Shown piece after piece: positions 9,731-21,294 of a stretch of DNA of 64,000 nucleotides. Positions within the stretch are counted from its first letter, which is position 1. Each line of letters starts with the position of its first letter. This DNA comes from Diphasiastrum complanatum. Lineage: Eukaryota > Streptophyta > Lycopodiopsida > Lycopodiales > Lycopodiaceae. Where the stretch lies: contig CM055096.1 in NCBI GenBank assembly GCA_029204225.1, positions 47,871,079 to 47,935,078 of the forward strand. Reading direction: 5' to 3'. The translations under genes and the position numbers were made by a program. A model generated the notes under the pieces. The model was not told the origin of the DNA and searched no databases. It worked only from the letters and a program-made list of their open reading frames with translations.

Positions 9731-11062
9731 CTATGCTCTTCTGTAGAACCATTGAAATAATTGATATAAGTAGCATCTCTTTGAATTATATCCTCCATGG
9801 TTGGTTGCTCGATGAAAAGCTCCTCTTGCTTGCCAATGTGATTTCTCCATACCTTGAGAAGACCATATGCTCATGCTTCCATATTCTTTTGCAAACAATG
9901 TGGTGTGATGTAATAGAATATGCTGCAACCAGTAAAATACATATATCATAAATCAAATATATGACGTTGCAAAACAATTTTTGCACAAAAACAAATAGTG
10001 AATTACCATATAGTGTGTAACATGATCCTCTCCCCAACATTTTGCTACCGATTTGACAAATATCTCACAATATTTTTGTAAATTTGCAATGTCAATTTCA
10101 GATAACTTTTCTTTTCGTAACATGCCAATCAAATTGTCGAGATTTTGCCATACTGCAGCTTTTTTTAATCTTGTGTTGCCCCTCTCTTCAAAATATTTTG
10201 ATGCTACAACAACGTCTTTCCAAACATTGTATGTCACGGTAGAAGACTTTCCAGTGTGATTGGATAAAAACCTTCTAGCTTTTGCACCTCCAACAGATGG
10301 CTTGTTTGGAACGTTCCCTGATTTACTCGACAGTTTTTCACTTTTTTCTATTTTTACATTCCCCTTGTGCAAACCTGCTTTTGAAAGTACTTTCTCTAAT
10401 CTTTCAATTCCAATTTTAGAAGTCGATTCAGGTTTGCTATTCCAGACATACAAAATATGATTGTAAATCAATTTTTCAATAATTTGTACCTTAGCATGCA
10501 ATGTGCATATGTGAACATTGATCAATGGAATTGCCAACACAAGTCTAAAGTTCGGATTCTCTCAATCTCTTGTTGGACCAACTCGTGATCTTGTCAAATT
10601 CAAGTCTTTACAATTCTTCATACAATACAAACAAGGGCGTTTCCCACGCGAAACATTATACATACATTTCAGTGTCTTTAAATCACCTGCAAGATGCCAT
10701 AAAATTTGAAATGTGCCATAGTTTGGCACATATATTTTGTTTCCACCCATATGCTCTTCAATAATCTTTGCATAATTTGATGTCGAAAAAATCCACGACA
10801 AGATAGCATGGTCTTCTTTTAAAACCTGAAAAGTAACAAACAAATACAAAGTTACGAACATTGACATCAGCAAATTAGGTGATAAAATACAATACTAAGT
10901 AAAATTGAAATATACCTGAAATGCTGCTAACCACCATATTTCATTCTCTGATTGAACACTAAATGAGGAATCATTTGCATCATTTTTAGTATTGTTCAAT
11001 GCTCTGTTCATAAAGGTGATACTTACCCGTTCCAATTTTTTTTGAAGATCAACAGTCATCAT
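9731..11062 (-). pseudogene. Unknown gene 3, 3' part (three exons, internal stop)
   Basis: Exons on the minus strand are 11062-10916, 10825-10007 and 9922-9731, separated by introns of 90 and 84 bases with good GT/CAG ends and phase-0 joins. Notable features are HLAGDLKTLKCMYN followed by CLYCMKNC (a possible CxxC knuckle), a Ser/Lys-rich basic linker (KIEKSEKLSSKSG), and a C-terminal block WSSQGMEKSHW...HRATNHGG. From memory these resemble patches in poorly characterised proteins scattered through animals and early plants, but I cannot name the family. An in-frame TGA at 10564-10562 interrupts the second exon, consistent with CGA to TGA decay. The 5' side is cut by Copia-B. Codons between splice sites are otherwise open. 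Confidence 0.6.
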
Positions 11063-11067
11063 TTGAA

Positions 11068-12828
11068 GAGGCCGAGATCAAGAAATCTATGGATGCATCA
11101 TCAATTATTGATTTTGAAGACAATCATGATGTGATGGGGTCGAGATTTGAAGAAGACTCTCCTCGGATTTTTTCACCAAGAAGATCCATGAGAGATAGAT
11201 CCGAGCCTAAGAGGCTCTCATATGTTGACAAAGGCAAACAAGTGGATCTTGATTCCACTAATTATGTTTTTTATGTCTCTCATGAAGAGCCAAAGAATGT
11301 ACAAGAGGCACTCAATACCAAGGAGTGGTATGATGCCATGAAGCAAGAGTATGATGCATTGATCATCAACAATACTTGAGAGCTTGTGGATCCTCCATCC
11401 AACAAGCATGTGATTGGTTGCAAGTGGGTACTTCGGATCAAGTTCAATCATGATGGCACCATCAACAAGCATAAAGCAAGATTATGTGCCAAAGGATTTG
11501 CTCAAATCCATGGTCTTGATTATGAGGAGACCTTTGCACCCGTTGCAAAGATGGTGACAATAAGAATTCTCATTTCTCTTGCTTGTTTTTTCAAGTGGAA
11601 GGTGCTCCAATTAGATGTATCCAATGCTTTTCTAAATGGTTATCTTGAGGAGGAGATCTATATGGAACAACCTCAAGGATTCATCAAGGATGAGTCCAAA
11701 GTGTGCTTGCTCTTCAAAAGTCTTTATGGACTCAAGCAAGCACCAAGATCATGGTATTCAAGACTTAACTCTTTTCTTATCTCACTAGGATTTACTCTTA
11801 GTGACTATGATCCTTCCATGTATCTAAAGTTTGTTGATAGCAATATTGTCATTCTTCTAATTTATGTTGATGACATTATTCTTTGTGGAAGTTGTATCAA
11901 GCTAGTTGATGAAACCAAGCTAGCACTTGGATATGAGTTTAAAATGCAAGATCTAGGAGAGATACATTACATCCTAGGCCTAGAAATTGATTTTTATGAA
12001 AATCATGTCTTAATATGCCAATCTAGATATGCTCACTCTATGTTGAAAAAATTCCATATGGAAAATTCTAAGAGCATAGATACTCCAATGGAGCAAATTG
12101 TAAAAGATCCTAATAAAGGTGATGAAAGATCCTTTGAGGACATCACACTTTTTAGGAGTCTTGTAGGCTCCTTGATTTGGCTTACCATTACTAGGCCCGA
12201 TCTTAGTTTTTGTGTGCACAAATTGAGTCAATTTATGCAAGATCCTAAGATCCATCATTGGAAGATGGCCAAGAGGATTCTAAGATATATATCTTCATCT
12301 TGTGATTATGGTCTACTCTATAAAAGTGAAGATCTATCCATTATTGGCTACGCGGATTCGGACTTTGCAAGTGACAAGATGGATCGAAAGTCTATTAGTG
12401 CATACACTATCTTTCTTGGAGGCAATCTAATATCTTGGCTTTCCAAAAAGCAAGATACTATATCTCTCTCTTCATGTGAGGCCGAGTACAAAGCACTCAC
12501 TACAACTACCAAAGAAGTGCTTTGGATCAAGAGGTTATTAATGGAACTAAAGTGCATCAAGGAGGATGATCTACCAATGATCAAGTGTGATAACATCTCG
12601 GCCCAAGCTCTTGCCAATAATCCCATATTTCATGCAAGAAGCAAGCACATAGAAGTGGCACACCATTTTGTGAGAGAAAAGCTTATTGGAGGAGAAATCT
12701 ATTTGGAGCATGTCAACTCGTCCTCTTGTATTGCCGATCTACTCACCAAGCCTTTGAGCAAAAGTGCTTTCATCAAGCATAGATCTAATCTTGGAGTTAT
12801 ATCAAGATCAATGCTCAAATCTTCATAG
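11068..12828 (+). pseudogene. Copia-B pol (RT-RNase H), one nonsense codon
   Basis: A single frame runs to TAG at 12828, broken only by TGA at 11377-11379, where copia proteins carry a tryptophan (NNTW-ELV). Motifs seen are the tail of integrase (SRRSMRDRSEPKRLSYVDKG-like), DYEETFAPVAKM, LYGLKQAPRSWY, LIYVDDIILCG, the RNase H ISLSSCEAEYKAL and a terminal HFVREK/LTKPLSK. It lacks gag, protease and most of integrase. It is otherwise well preserved, so truncation may be more recent than its amplification. Confidence 0.9.
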
Positions 12829-12848
12829 ATAATTTTTTAGGAGGAGTG

Positions 12849-13583
12849 TGAAGAATTGAAAAAGATTATCTATGTTAGATATAGGGGTCTTATGTTTTTT
12901 ACATCAAGCATCTAGGTGTAGGATGTTGATAGGAATAAATTTGGCATAGATGACAAATTATGCATTTCCACTTGTAATGCCACTATTGAGCCAAAATAGA
13001 GTAAGAGGCTAAACACTTGCTAATTAGAGTGTAGACAAGTGTAAAGTTTTTGTTTGATGAATTCCAAGAGGTCCAATAGGATTTAGAGGTGGAACCTTGT
13101 GAGGTCCAATAGGAAATTGAGGTGTGCTTGAATATAGTCCAATAGAATTAAGAGGTGCATAGATCAATGATCCAATAGGATCAAGAGCTGACAAAATATG
13201 GTCCAATCATAGTTAAGCATAGTGGTAGCTCGTGGACCTACTAGTATCATTGTACTCCTCATTTTGAAGTCAATTGATTTGGTGATTTCATGGATTTTGT
13301 GAGTTATTGAATTTCTAGCTTTCTCTCTCTACCCGAGAGCTCATGATACATTTTCTCTCTCTACCTGAGGAGAGCAGCTTGTTTTTACTTAGATTATTTT
13401 TTTAATACTTCCCACACGTGTGAGTGAGAGTTGGAAGTGATTGAATGCATGTAGTAGTGTGTTTTTGCCATAGGATTCAAGATTGATCTTGAATCTCAAT
13501 CTAGTCTTGATCTTGGTGCATCTACACACCTTAGGAGATCACAAGTACATGTAGTGGACAGTCCACACGTGTGAAATTCAACA
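12849..13583 (+). repeat. 3' LTR of Copia-B
   Basis: Starts TGAAGAATTG right after a purine tract (GGAGGAGTG) and ends AAATTCAACA, 735 bases. It has TC-rich stretches (CTCTCTCTACCCGAGAGC) and CACACGTGTG at 13413 and 13564. Related to the LTR-like copies near 60.9 and 62.4 kb. Confidence 0.8.
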
Positions 13584-14488
13584 CCCTAGATAACTCTTGC
13601 ATCCAAGACATGTTGAATGCTCTGTATAATCACTGCAGCAATATCATTCTTAATTCTGTCATAACGAAAATTCTTTAACATTTCTTTTGTAGTTTTTGAT
13701 GACAATATGGAATCCAAAGATTTTCCAATACTCGTAGAATCTTTATAATGTTCTCTCGCCACCAAAGATTATCTGCAAGACATAATAAATAACTAAATTA
13801 GCAAGTATTAGAAAAACAAGCACATAAAAACTTAGCAAGCATGTCATTTGCTCTTTCAATTAATACTTACTTGAATGCTTGAATCCTTTTCTGCCTGTTT
13901 CCACTTCTTGAAGACAGATCATCTATGTCTTTTTTTGGAAGGCGCGTTTTCTTATATTTAATTTTCTCCTGAGAACTTCGCCTTCAGCAATAGCACTCAA
14001 GATTTCTCTTTTAAAATTCTCAACGTCTCTCAACATAACTTGATTGGATATTTGAAGATCAGTAATAATAGTTTTCAATTCTGATATATTGGAGCTCAAT
14101 GTTGTATTCTCGTATATTTGTTCTGCAAATTTTCTTGAAGTATTGCCTTCTCATTGTTTTTTTGATTCAACAAATACTCCAATACTTGTGTTCGCTTCAT
14201 TGCTTCATACATCCCGTATTAGCTCAACTTTTGACAGTATCCCAACAATCCACTATGTCCATTACACACAAAATTCAATAACTGGCCAGTAGTTTTAAAC
14301 TCTAAAAAACATCCTATACTTGGATCTTTGGGATAAATTGATCCAACTGTCCACAAATCAATATTTCTACAATTTTTTTCTCTAAATTCTTTCTTACAAG
14401 TCTCATTAATCTGACCAGCTTTGGTGTTTCTCTTATAAATTTGAGCACAATCGAGTGGGAGCACAATATGAAGATCAAACTTTTCCAT
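13584..14488 (-). pseudogene. Unknown gene 3, 5' part (broken)
   Basis: The first visible exon starts at ATG 14488 and encodes about 90 residues (MEKFDLHIVLPLDCAQ..., CFLEFKTTGQLLNFVCNG) to an in-frame TAA near 14220. The same frame then continues with a helical, coiled-coil-like stretch (EYLLNQKNNEKAILQENL), with frame changes near 14100 and 13960. A GTAAG donor follows near 13870. A second exon near 13780-13587 (LVAREHYKDSTSIGKSLDS...) reaches a TAG just before the Copia-B LTR. The lesions and the copia insertion make this a pseudogene. The join to 9731-11062 is inferred from strand, position and comparable decay, not from a demonstrated transcript. Confidence 0.5.
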
Positions 14489-14506
14489 TATTTCAAAATC
14501 AAACAA

Positions 14507-14929
14507 ACTAAATCATGTAACAAGAAAAATGATTCACATGAAACCAAAACAAGCTTGTAAATCATTAAACATGCATGTTATATAATCTACCTTTCAAATG
14601 TTTTCAAAGATTTTTGGAGGGAACACCAAAAAATTATCCTCTCCTTCTCCTCTCGCTATTGATATCTTCTTGAGAGCGTGAATAAAATTATCCTCTCCTT
14701 CTCTTCCCACTACTGATAGCTTAGGCGGTGTGTGCTTAGTCAACTGTGTGCTTAGGCGGCGTGTTTATTTCGTTTAAGTTGTAATGAGTTTACCACACCA
14801 GTTAGACGATAGACAACACTGGAAACTAGAAAAACGGCAACAAATCTTGCCATTTTTACTTTCTCTCTCTAGTCATTCTCTCACTAAGTCCGAGTTTCTT
14901 ATAGGGCCCTTTTTGAATTGTGGTTTCCC
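14507..14929. other. Upstream flank of gene 3, no gene seen
   Basis: AT-rich sequence with a partial duplication of AAAATTATCCTCTCCTTCTC (about 14628 and 14690) and two GTGTGCTTAG repeats near 14726-14750. It may contain the promoter of gene 3. The 17-bp dyad of the neighbouring promoter is not present. Confidence 0.3.
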
Positions 14930-16531
14930 CTAATGCTCCAAAAAGCTTTGCATGATGGAAAATACACATGCACCATAAAACTTGAAGAGACGAGACATAT
15001 GGCATAGGTTACTTGTGAAACCATCAATAAGAGTAGAAAAGCAAGAGGCAACTTCCTTGCTTGTTGATGAAGAAAGGTCAACATCCAAGTGTTCCAACTC
15101 CATAGGATGTTTTGTCTTGGTAGAAGACATCAAATATGGATCCATATGTGATTTTGCAATAGAATAAGCCACTCTTGGCTTGATCTCCTTGACTATTGAA
15201 CACATAGATCTGAAATTGGAAACATGCAACCTCCTATGCCATACTTCCTCCTTGGAAACACAAGTCATCAATGCAAAATCACAAGTACTTGCATTCTCAT
15301 GCACATCTAACTTGAAAATGCCTCCATATCTAGATCCACTTGCTAGGATCTCATCACCTTTCTTTATAAAACAATTATTGACATTGAATTCCACTTCAAA
15401 ATCATCATCAAATAGCTTTCCAACACTAATCACATTCTTTGTGAGATTAGGAACATAAAGTACATTGGAAAGTGATAAACTCATAGAATATGCAAGATTC
15501 AAGGAACAAATCCCTACTCCTTCAATTGACAATGCATCACCAACAGCAGTGTATATTGATTCTTGAAGTTCTTGGTAAGATTCAATAGAAATAAAAAAAC
15601 TCTTGGAGCAACTCATGTGAGTTGTGGCTCCACTATCAATATACCAAGATACATCATTAAAAAGTAAAGAGGAGAAACTAGACATCATGAGAGATGCTTC
15701 TCCTTCACTTGCATGTGAGTCTTCTGTGATAAAATTGGCTTGATCTTCTTGAGTCTTCTTCTTGAAGATAGAAGAATGAGTTGAATCATCTTCTACTCCT
15801 CCTTGGTCTTTGTCCTTTGCTTTGTCCTTTGATTTGTCCTTGGTGAAGGCTTGAGAAAATTTGTTCTTGCTCCTCCCTCTTGACTTGTCCTTGGCAAAGT
15901 GAGCTTTGCCATAACCACCATCCTTCCTTAAAAGTGTGTTAATCTTCATCAGCTTGCTCTTTTGCCAGCATTCTTAAGCAATAAGAACATCATGTAGAGC
16001 CTCCATAGATGGTAGCTCCTCCATGATAGCATAAGTTTGCACAACATTTGCATACTCTTCTCTAAGTCCATTAAGGACTACTTGAACAAGTTGACTGTTC
16101 TTTAGAGTATCACCTATGCATGCTATCTCTCTGTGAAGATCTTTAACTCTAATTACAAAACTTGAAGCACTTTCATCAACTCTTTGAAAACTAGAAAAGA
16201 TCTGATTTCTAAGAGTAAGAAGTCTTGATGTGATCTTTGCTTCATAAATGTTATTAAGGATTTCCCAAGTCTGCTTGGCTGAGTTGCATGAACTTATTTC
16301 TCTCAACATCTCGTTAGAGATGTCTATCTTAATGATATTTAGAGCAATCCTTGCTCTCTTTTTGAACCTCTAAGCCTCATCACAAGCTTCAGGTTCAACT
16401 TCAATTCCTAATACCATGTCCATTACACCATAAAGAACCAAAAGAGATTCTATCCTATCCTTTCAAATTGAATAGTTGAAGGTATCTAGTCTCTCACTAG
16501 CTTCAAAGAGAAAATCTCCTATAGATGCCAT
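14930..16531 (-). pseudogene. Copia-C gag-protease-integrase fragment
   Basis: Gag begins at ATG 16531 (MASIGDFLFEASERL) but has a TGA where a tryptophan is usual (about 16461) and further stops near 16370 and 15974. Gag residues match the UBN2-type copia family (ILNNIYEAK, LRNQIF, VLNGLREEY). Instead of a clear zinc knuckle there is a Lys/Asp-rich run of KDKSKDKAKDKD type, so the knuckle seems lost. Protease DSGATTHMS and the pre-integrase WHRRLHVSN are visible. The integrase frame degenerates before the catalytic core. Confidence 0.85.
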
Positions 16532-17616
16532 GAATGTGAAGACTTCTTGTAAATGGACAACCATATGTTTGAGCTTGTTTCTAACAAACTAAATGTTGCT
16601 ACACTTCTCACTATAGGAATTTTCAAAGGGTGAACTACCAAATCTTATGTGAATCTTGCAACTGTATTTTAGAGAGGTCTTAAATATCCACCAATACAAT
16701 GAAAACTAGATCAACCTCTCAAAGTGAATTGGAGTATAGACAAATTTTGGTTCTTTCTTCTTTTGGCATGCGTGGAATGCTCAAAGACAACACTATTGAC
16801 TCAAAAATACTCAAATTGTTTGAAGCAATGTGTTAAATGTCTCAAAACTTTGTCTAGATCTCGAGTTTGTTGGATTGATATACACAAGAAATGGATTTTG
16901 AATGTGTTGCTTCTCTTTTACAATAGGAACAAAAAAAAATTGGGTATTCTCCCAAATTCTATGCAAAAACTTGCAACAACTATGTGAGTTCTTGCTCACA
17001 ACTAAAATCAATCACTTTGAATTTGGATCTAGCCTCTATCTCTTGATGAAGCACACACAAGTCAGATGTCAAATTTTTCCACGAGTTTCAAATGAATGAA
17101 AGACACTCTAGAAACACACATGCAACTCAAACACAAAACTTTGTGTAAAATGATGTGACTATGACAACAGAATCTTGACTTATCCAATTCTACCTTTGAT
17201 TGACTACACAAACTGTGAATCATGAAACATGCAATCAAAATGATCAAACCAAAAAGTGCCCACTCGGTTTTTGGGTCACTCCCTACCCTCCTTTAAGAGC
17301 TTATAACTCCTACTAGGATCATCAGATTGATTTCAAACCGATTTCAATGGAAAGTAGACTCTTCTAGTTTTCTAGCAAGCGGCTCTGGATCTAACATCAA
17401 AAAAATAAAATGTAATGAAGTGCTACGACTTTCACACGTGTGAAAAGTCATAATTTCGTACAACCTGTATTCAGACCTAAAAATATCAGTTCTAACCTCA
17501 TTCATCCAAAAACTGTTCAAGAATAGACAGCAGAAACGTGCTAAACAACTTCCTAGCTTGAATTGTCACAAAATTCTTCATACATCTAATGTTAGTAGCA
17601 TTTAAAGCATGGTATG

Positions 17617-17628
17617 GCTCTGATACCA
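17617..17628 (-). other. Primer-binding site of Copia-C
   Basis: Perfect TGGTATCAGAGC on the minus strand, two bases after the CA end of the LTR at 17631. Confidence 0.8.
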
Positions 17629-17630
17629 AG

Positions 17631-18452
17631 TGAAAAATCCAGCAACTTCACACATGTGGGGAACTACACCAAAAGTGTGAATGATCTTTACCATGCTTTA
17701 TGGTAGCACATAGATCACCTGTAGAGTAATACTACAATCTACCAACAAAACTGAGGCTAGAGCACAATCTAGAATGCTACAGATCAAAGCTACATTAATT
17801 CCTCACAAATAGGGAAAGTACACAAGAAAAATAATGCATGAAGAAGACATAATCTCGAGTTAGAGAAAAATACAACTACAAGCAAAATAGCATGAGATCC
17901 AAATTTGACATTATGACCTTACCAAAGCTTGATTCATCTTTAGAAATGAATGAGAACCATATGTACATATAAAGGAGAGCCAAAATTCATGGTACTACTA
18001 GCATTCAATGCATTCCCTACATCTATTCAAGTGTAAACTACTACCATATTGACACCTAACAGCTTGCATGCAGAAATTGCACGTAACTTCTACCTACTTT
18101 CTCCAAATGTCAATTTCTCAACTAGATATGTACAAAACTACATGCACGTGTCCATTACTATATTTGCATGCATTGCATGTCACAATGGAAACTTAGGACA
18201 CAATGCATTTATGATGTCTCGAGTTTCTACAAGGTTATATTAGACCATTTCCATGAGTAAATTTACATGCATGTCAATCTAGACATTGTGAACATTGTTG
18301 CATGTCATACTAGACCAACTAGACTTTATGCATGTCATTGGAACTTGATCTACCTAACTCAAACTCGCCCTATTCTACAAGGATATGTGCTCAATTCACA
18401 CACCTTGAATATGTATAATCAATTTACATAGGTAGAACCCCCAAAATCAACA
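17631..18452 (-). repeat. 5' LTR of Copia-C
   Basis: Defined by the adjacent primer site on one side and a TG (minus strand TGTTGATTTTGG) on the other, giving 822 bases with TG...CA ends. The outer end is a best guess because no second copy is present. Confidence 0.55.
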
Positions 18453-18471
18453 TACATAAGATAGATATGTT

Positions 18472-18716
18472 TTACAATTCCTCACAAGTATCACACACCG
18501 AATCCTCATTTAATGCTAAGGATGATTCAAAATCCACACAAACTCCCATTCTTTCTAGCCATCCACTTGGTGATTCTGAAGGTGTGGATGGACATGCCAA
18601 CAATTCTTGCATGCCACCTAGACGTATAGGCCGATTACTAGGAATTACCTGTGGTTGAGGTTCATTGATTTTGAAATCACGCACAATATTTTGATCATAA
18701 TCACGTTCACTTACCT
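18472..18716 (-). pseudogene. Exon-like fragment of unknown gene
   Basis: An open frame on the minus strand begins after a plausible acceptor (ACTTGTAG) and encodes about 80 residues (VSERDYDQNIVRDFKINEP..., RPIRLGGMQELLA, SPSGWLERMG) before a stop just short of the Copia-C LTR. Its composition resembles a real protein. It may be an upstream exon of gene 3 cut off by Copia-C, since strand and order agree, but no sequence link proves this. I do not recognise the family. Confidence 0.35.
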
Positions 18717-19400
18717 ACAAGTACAGACATCAAACAATAATTATTTTGTAATAAAATATATTAAAAGTTGCAAAATAGCAATGAATAATTCACAAATCCC
18801 ATCAAAAGCTCATGTTGGTTGTCGTACAATATGTTATTGTGATTTTGGACTATCGAGATCTTGAGAGATTTCGATGTCACTTACTTTCATGTACATGATT
18901 TTTAGTGAGATGGTGAAAAGCAAGAATTTAGATAGCCTAGGCAAATATTTTCATGTAATCTAAGTGATTTGTAACTATGATATGTGATATGAGTGAATTT
19001 AAATTTAATCTAAGTTATTTGTAACTATGATATAGGACATAAATGAATGATATTTTATGGCAAACAACAACTTTTCTATGCGCTATCCCTATTGTGTGCA
19101 ATTACATTTTTGAATGAAATTGGTGTACGTCATGTATCACACATAAGCTTTATAGTTTCTTTGATTATAGGAGATAAAGTGAGTTAATTCTACACAAAAT
19201 ATTGAAAACTATCCTAGATTAGGTGATTAATGTGGAATCACAATGATCAATGATAGAGTGAGAAATTACAACACTTGCACTTTCATATTGTCAAATTATT
19301 CATTTTGTATAATTTTTGAATCCTAAATGCACCAAGATAGCTGGGTGATAAACTATGTGTCGTTAGAATGCTTAGGCCTTCAAAAGACTGAAAAATAAGT
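18717..19400. other. AT-rich region with a 60-bp tandem duplication
   Basis: No gene seen. A phrase AATCTAAGTgATTTGTAAC occurs at about 18957 and again 60 bases later, making an imperfect two-copy tandem repeat at about 18951-19070. Confidence 0.5.
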
Positions 19401-20580
19401 AACTTGCTTTTGACATCAACCTCCTGTTGAAATTCAGACAAAATGGACCAAAAATGGATTCATTTAATCCTCAAGAGGGATTGGATGCATTGCTTTTAAT
19501 GAATCTATCATCCAGCACAAGCTAGAATTGATTTATCATCAAAAAAACAAGCAAGAACAATCAGTTTTCAAGTGTTTATGACCAAAAATAGGCTTCACAT
19601 GTGTGAAGCTGGCCTATTGTATAGACATGGATATGATCATAAAGTACTAACAATGATTATAGCGTTGGATCACAAAAATTGCAAGACAAATGAGAGAATT
19701 TCATGTTTGATGCAAATTCACATTTGCTCTTCCTTGATTCAGAATATAAACATGAAGGAGGGAGGACGACCTAGTTTGACTTGTTTCACACGTGTGGGGA
19801 TAGGTACTGTACTTGCATGCATGCCTCTCATAGTGCCTCATCCTTATCCAATGATTTTGCACAATATAGAAAGTTAGAAATTGCCAATTTTTTTAACTAG
19901 ACTACAAAACTTGTTATTTTACATGCATGGCTCTAGATGTTATACATGAACCTTTATATGTCTACTCTTCACAGATGGGATTAGGCTCCACATGTGTGGG
20001 ATCACATATGTACAATGTTTTTGGCCTACATCAAGCTATTTTTTGCTCTTTTTCACACCTCCTTGGATTCCTTCTTGATGCCTCTTTCTTGTTCCATGTA
20101 TAATGCCAATCTTCTCTTGGTGTTGATGAAGCACTCTCGTGTTGGCAATGTGGAAAATTGAGTGGATAGGATAAACAAATTTGACGATCTTGTAGCGACA
20201 CTTTGTGGATGACATCCTATGAACTATTTCAAAGACACATACACCATCAAGATTACCCCTTGTTACAAGTAGTCTCGACACTTCAAAGCTTCCTCTTGCA
20301 CACAGTTTCCATGGACTTGATATTTGGGTGCTCCAATATCTCCTCTTGAGAGGCTTTTTCTTTGGCTTCCATCACATCATAATTAGCTCTCACACAAACA
20401 TCAAGTTTAAAAAGCCCATCATCTCTAAAACTTTTGGCAATCATATTTTCATTCCTTGTAATAAAGCAAGTATTGCAATGCGATTTGACATCACATCCAT
20501 TTTCAATAAGTTGACTTACACTCAACAAATTTATAGATATTAAAGGACATCTAAACATCTTGAAGTTTTGCCTTCCTAGT
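19400..20580 (-). mobile_element. Decayed copia fragment (Copia-D)
   Basis: The right part (20558-20283) encodes a copia protease/pre-integrase junction: NLLSVSQLIENGCDV, DDGLFKLDV and LEHPNIKSMETVCKRKL, with a deletion in the usual LWHRRLGHPN motif. The left part (about 19410-20035) looks like LTR sequence of the same style, with CACATGTG at about 19600 and CACACGTGTG at 19787. The coding part between 20036 and 20281 is rearranged. The ends are not precise. Confidence 0.6.
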
Positions 20581-21285
20581 TTAGTCTAGCCAAATAGGAA
20601 TTATTTCTATCCCATTCGATTTCACATTTCTCACCATTTGAAAGTAACATTAATATTGTCTTGTGAATGTGGTTGTAACTCAATCATTGTGGGTTAAAAA
20701 TCTTTGATCTTGAGTATCACATCAATTGGGCCTCAAATACTCAAGTTAAGATTTGCTATTTTCCACAACCTTTACACCCAGTTCAACTATGGCTTGTTCT
20801 ATTGGCTTTGCCAACTCACTAAAAAATTATTCCCCAATACAAAAAGGCCTATTTGCAACAAGATTGCAAATTTCTAATAACACAAAATCTGTGTCCTTCG
20901 GTTGTAGAGTTAAATTTTAAAAAGTCAAATTTCATGCAAGACTAGAATTTTAGACTTTTCCACTCAAAATGTAGGAGGATTGACAAAGGTTGATGTATTG
21001 TTACATGTATTGGAAGTTGTTAAATGAAACCCTTCAATTCAAAAGGTGAGTGCGCATGCCAAATTCAAAGTCTTGTGTGGTTGTGAGATTATGACAAGCT
21101 TGATATTTGCAAATGATTTTAAAGTTGATATTGTGTGTCATATGAATAAAGACATATAGATAGTCTAAGAGATGGATTAAAAAGATTGTGTCTTACAAAA
21201 CAAATAGTTTAAGATTAAAGTCTTATAGAAATATAGTGAAAGCTTTACTTGCTAAGCTGGGTCTTCTCATATTTGCAAACCTGCA
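20581..21285. other. No gene seen
   Basis: AT-rich sequence without convincing frames or repeats; probably old repeat debris. Confidence 0.3.
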
Positions 21286-21294
21286 GTTTTGAAC

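Larger units (their letters stand above)
11063..13583 (+). mobile_element. 5'-truncated Ty1/copia element (Copia-B)
   Basis: Copia sequence begins abruptly near 11063, at a point equivalent to the integrase C-terminal tail, and runs through reverse transcriptase and RNase H to a 3' LTR at 12849-13583. No 5' LTR and no target duplication are visible. It lies inside gene 3 in the opposite orientation. The exact left junction is uncertain by about 10 bases. Confidence 0.85.
14930..18452 (-). mobile_element. 3'-truncated Ty1/copia element (Copia-C)
   Basis: Reading on the minus strand: LTR 18452-17631, primer site 17628-17617, a long leader, gag from 16531, protease and the start of integrase, ending abruptly near 14930. 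The 3' half and second LTR are missing. CACACGTGTG occurs in the leader at 17433. Confidence 0.75.
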
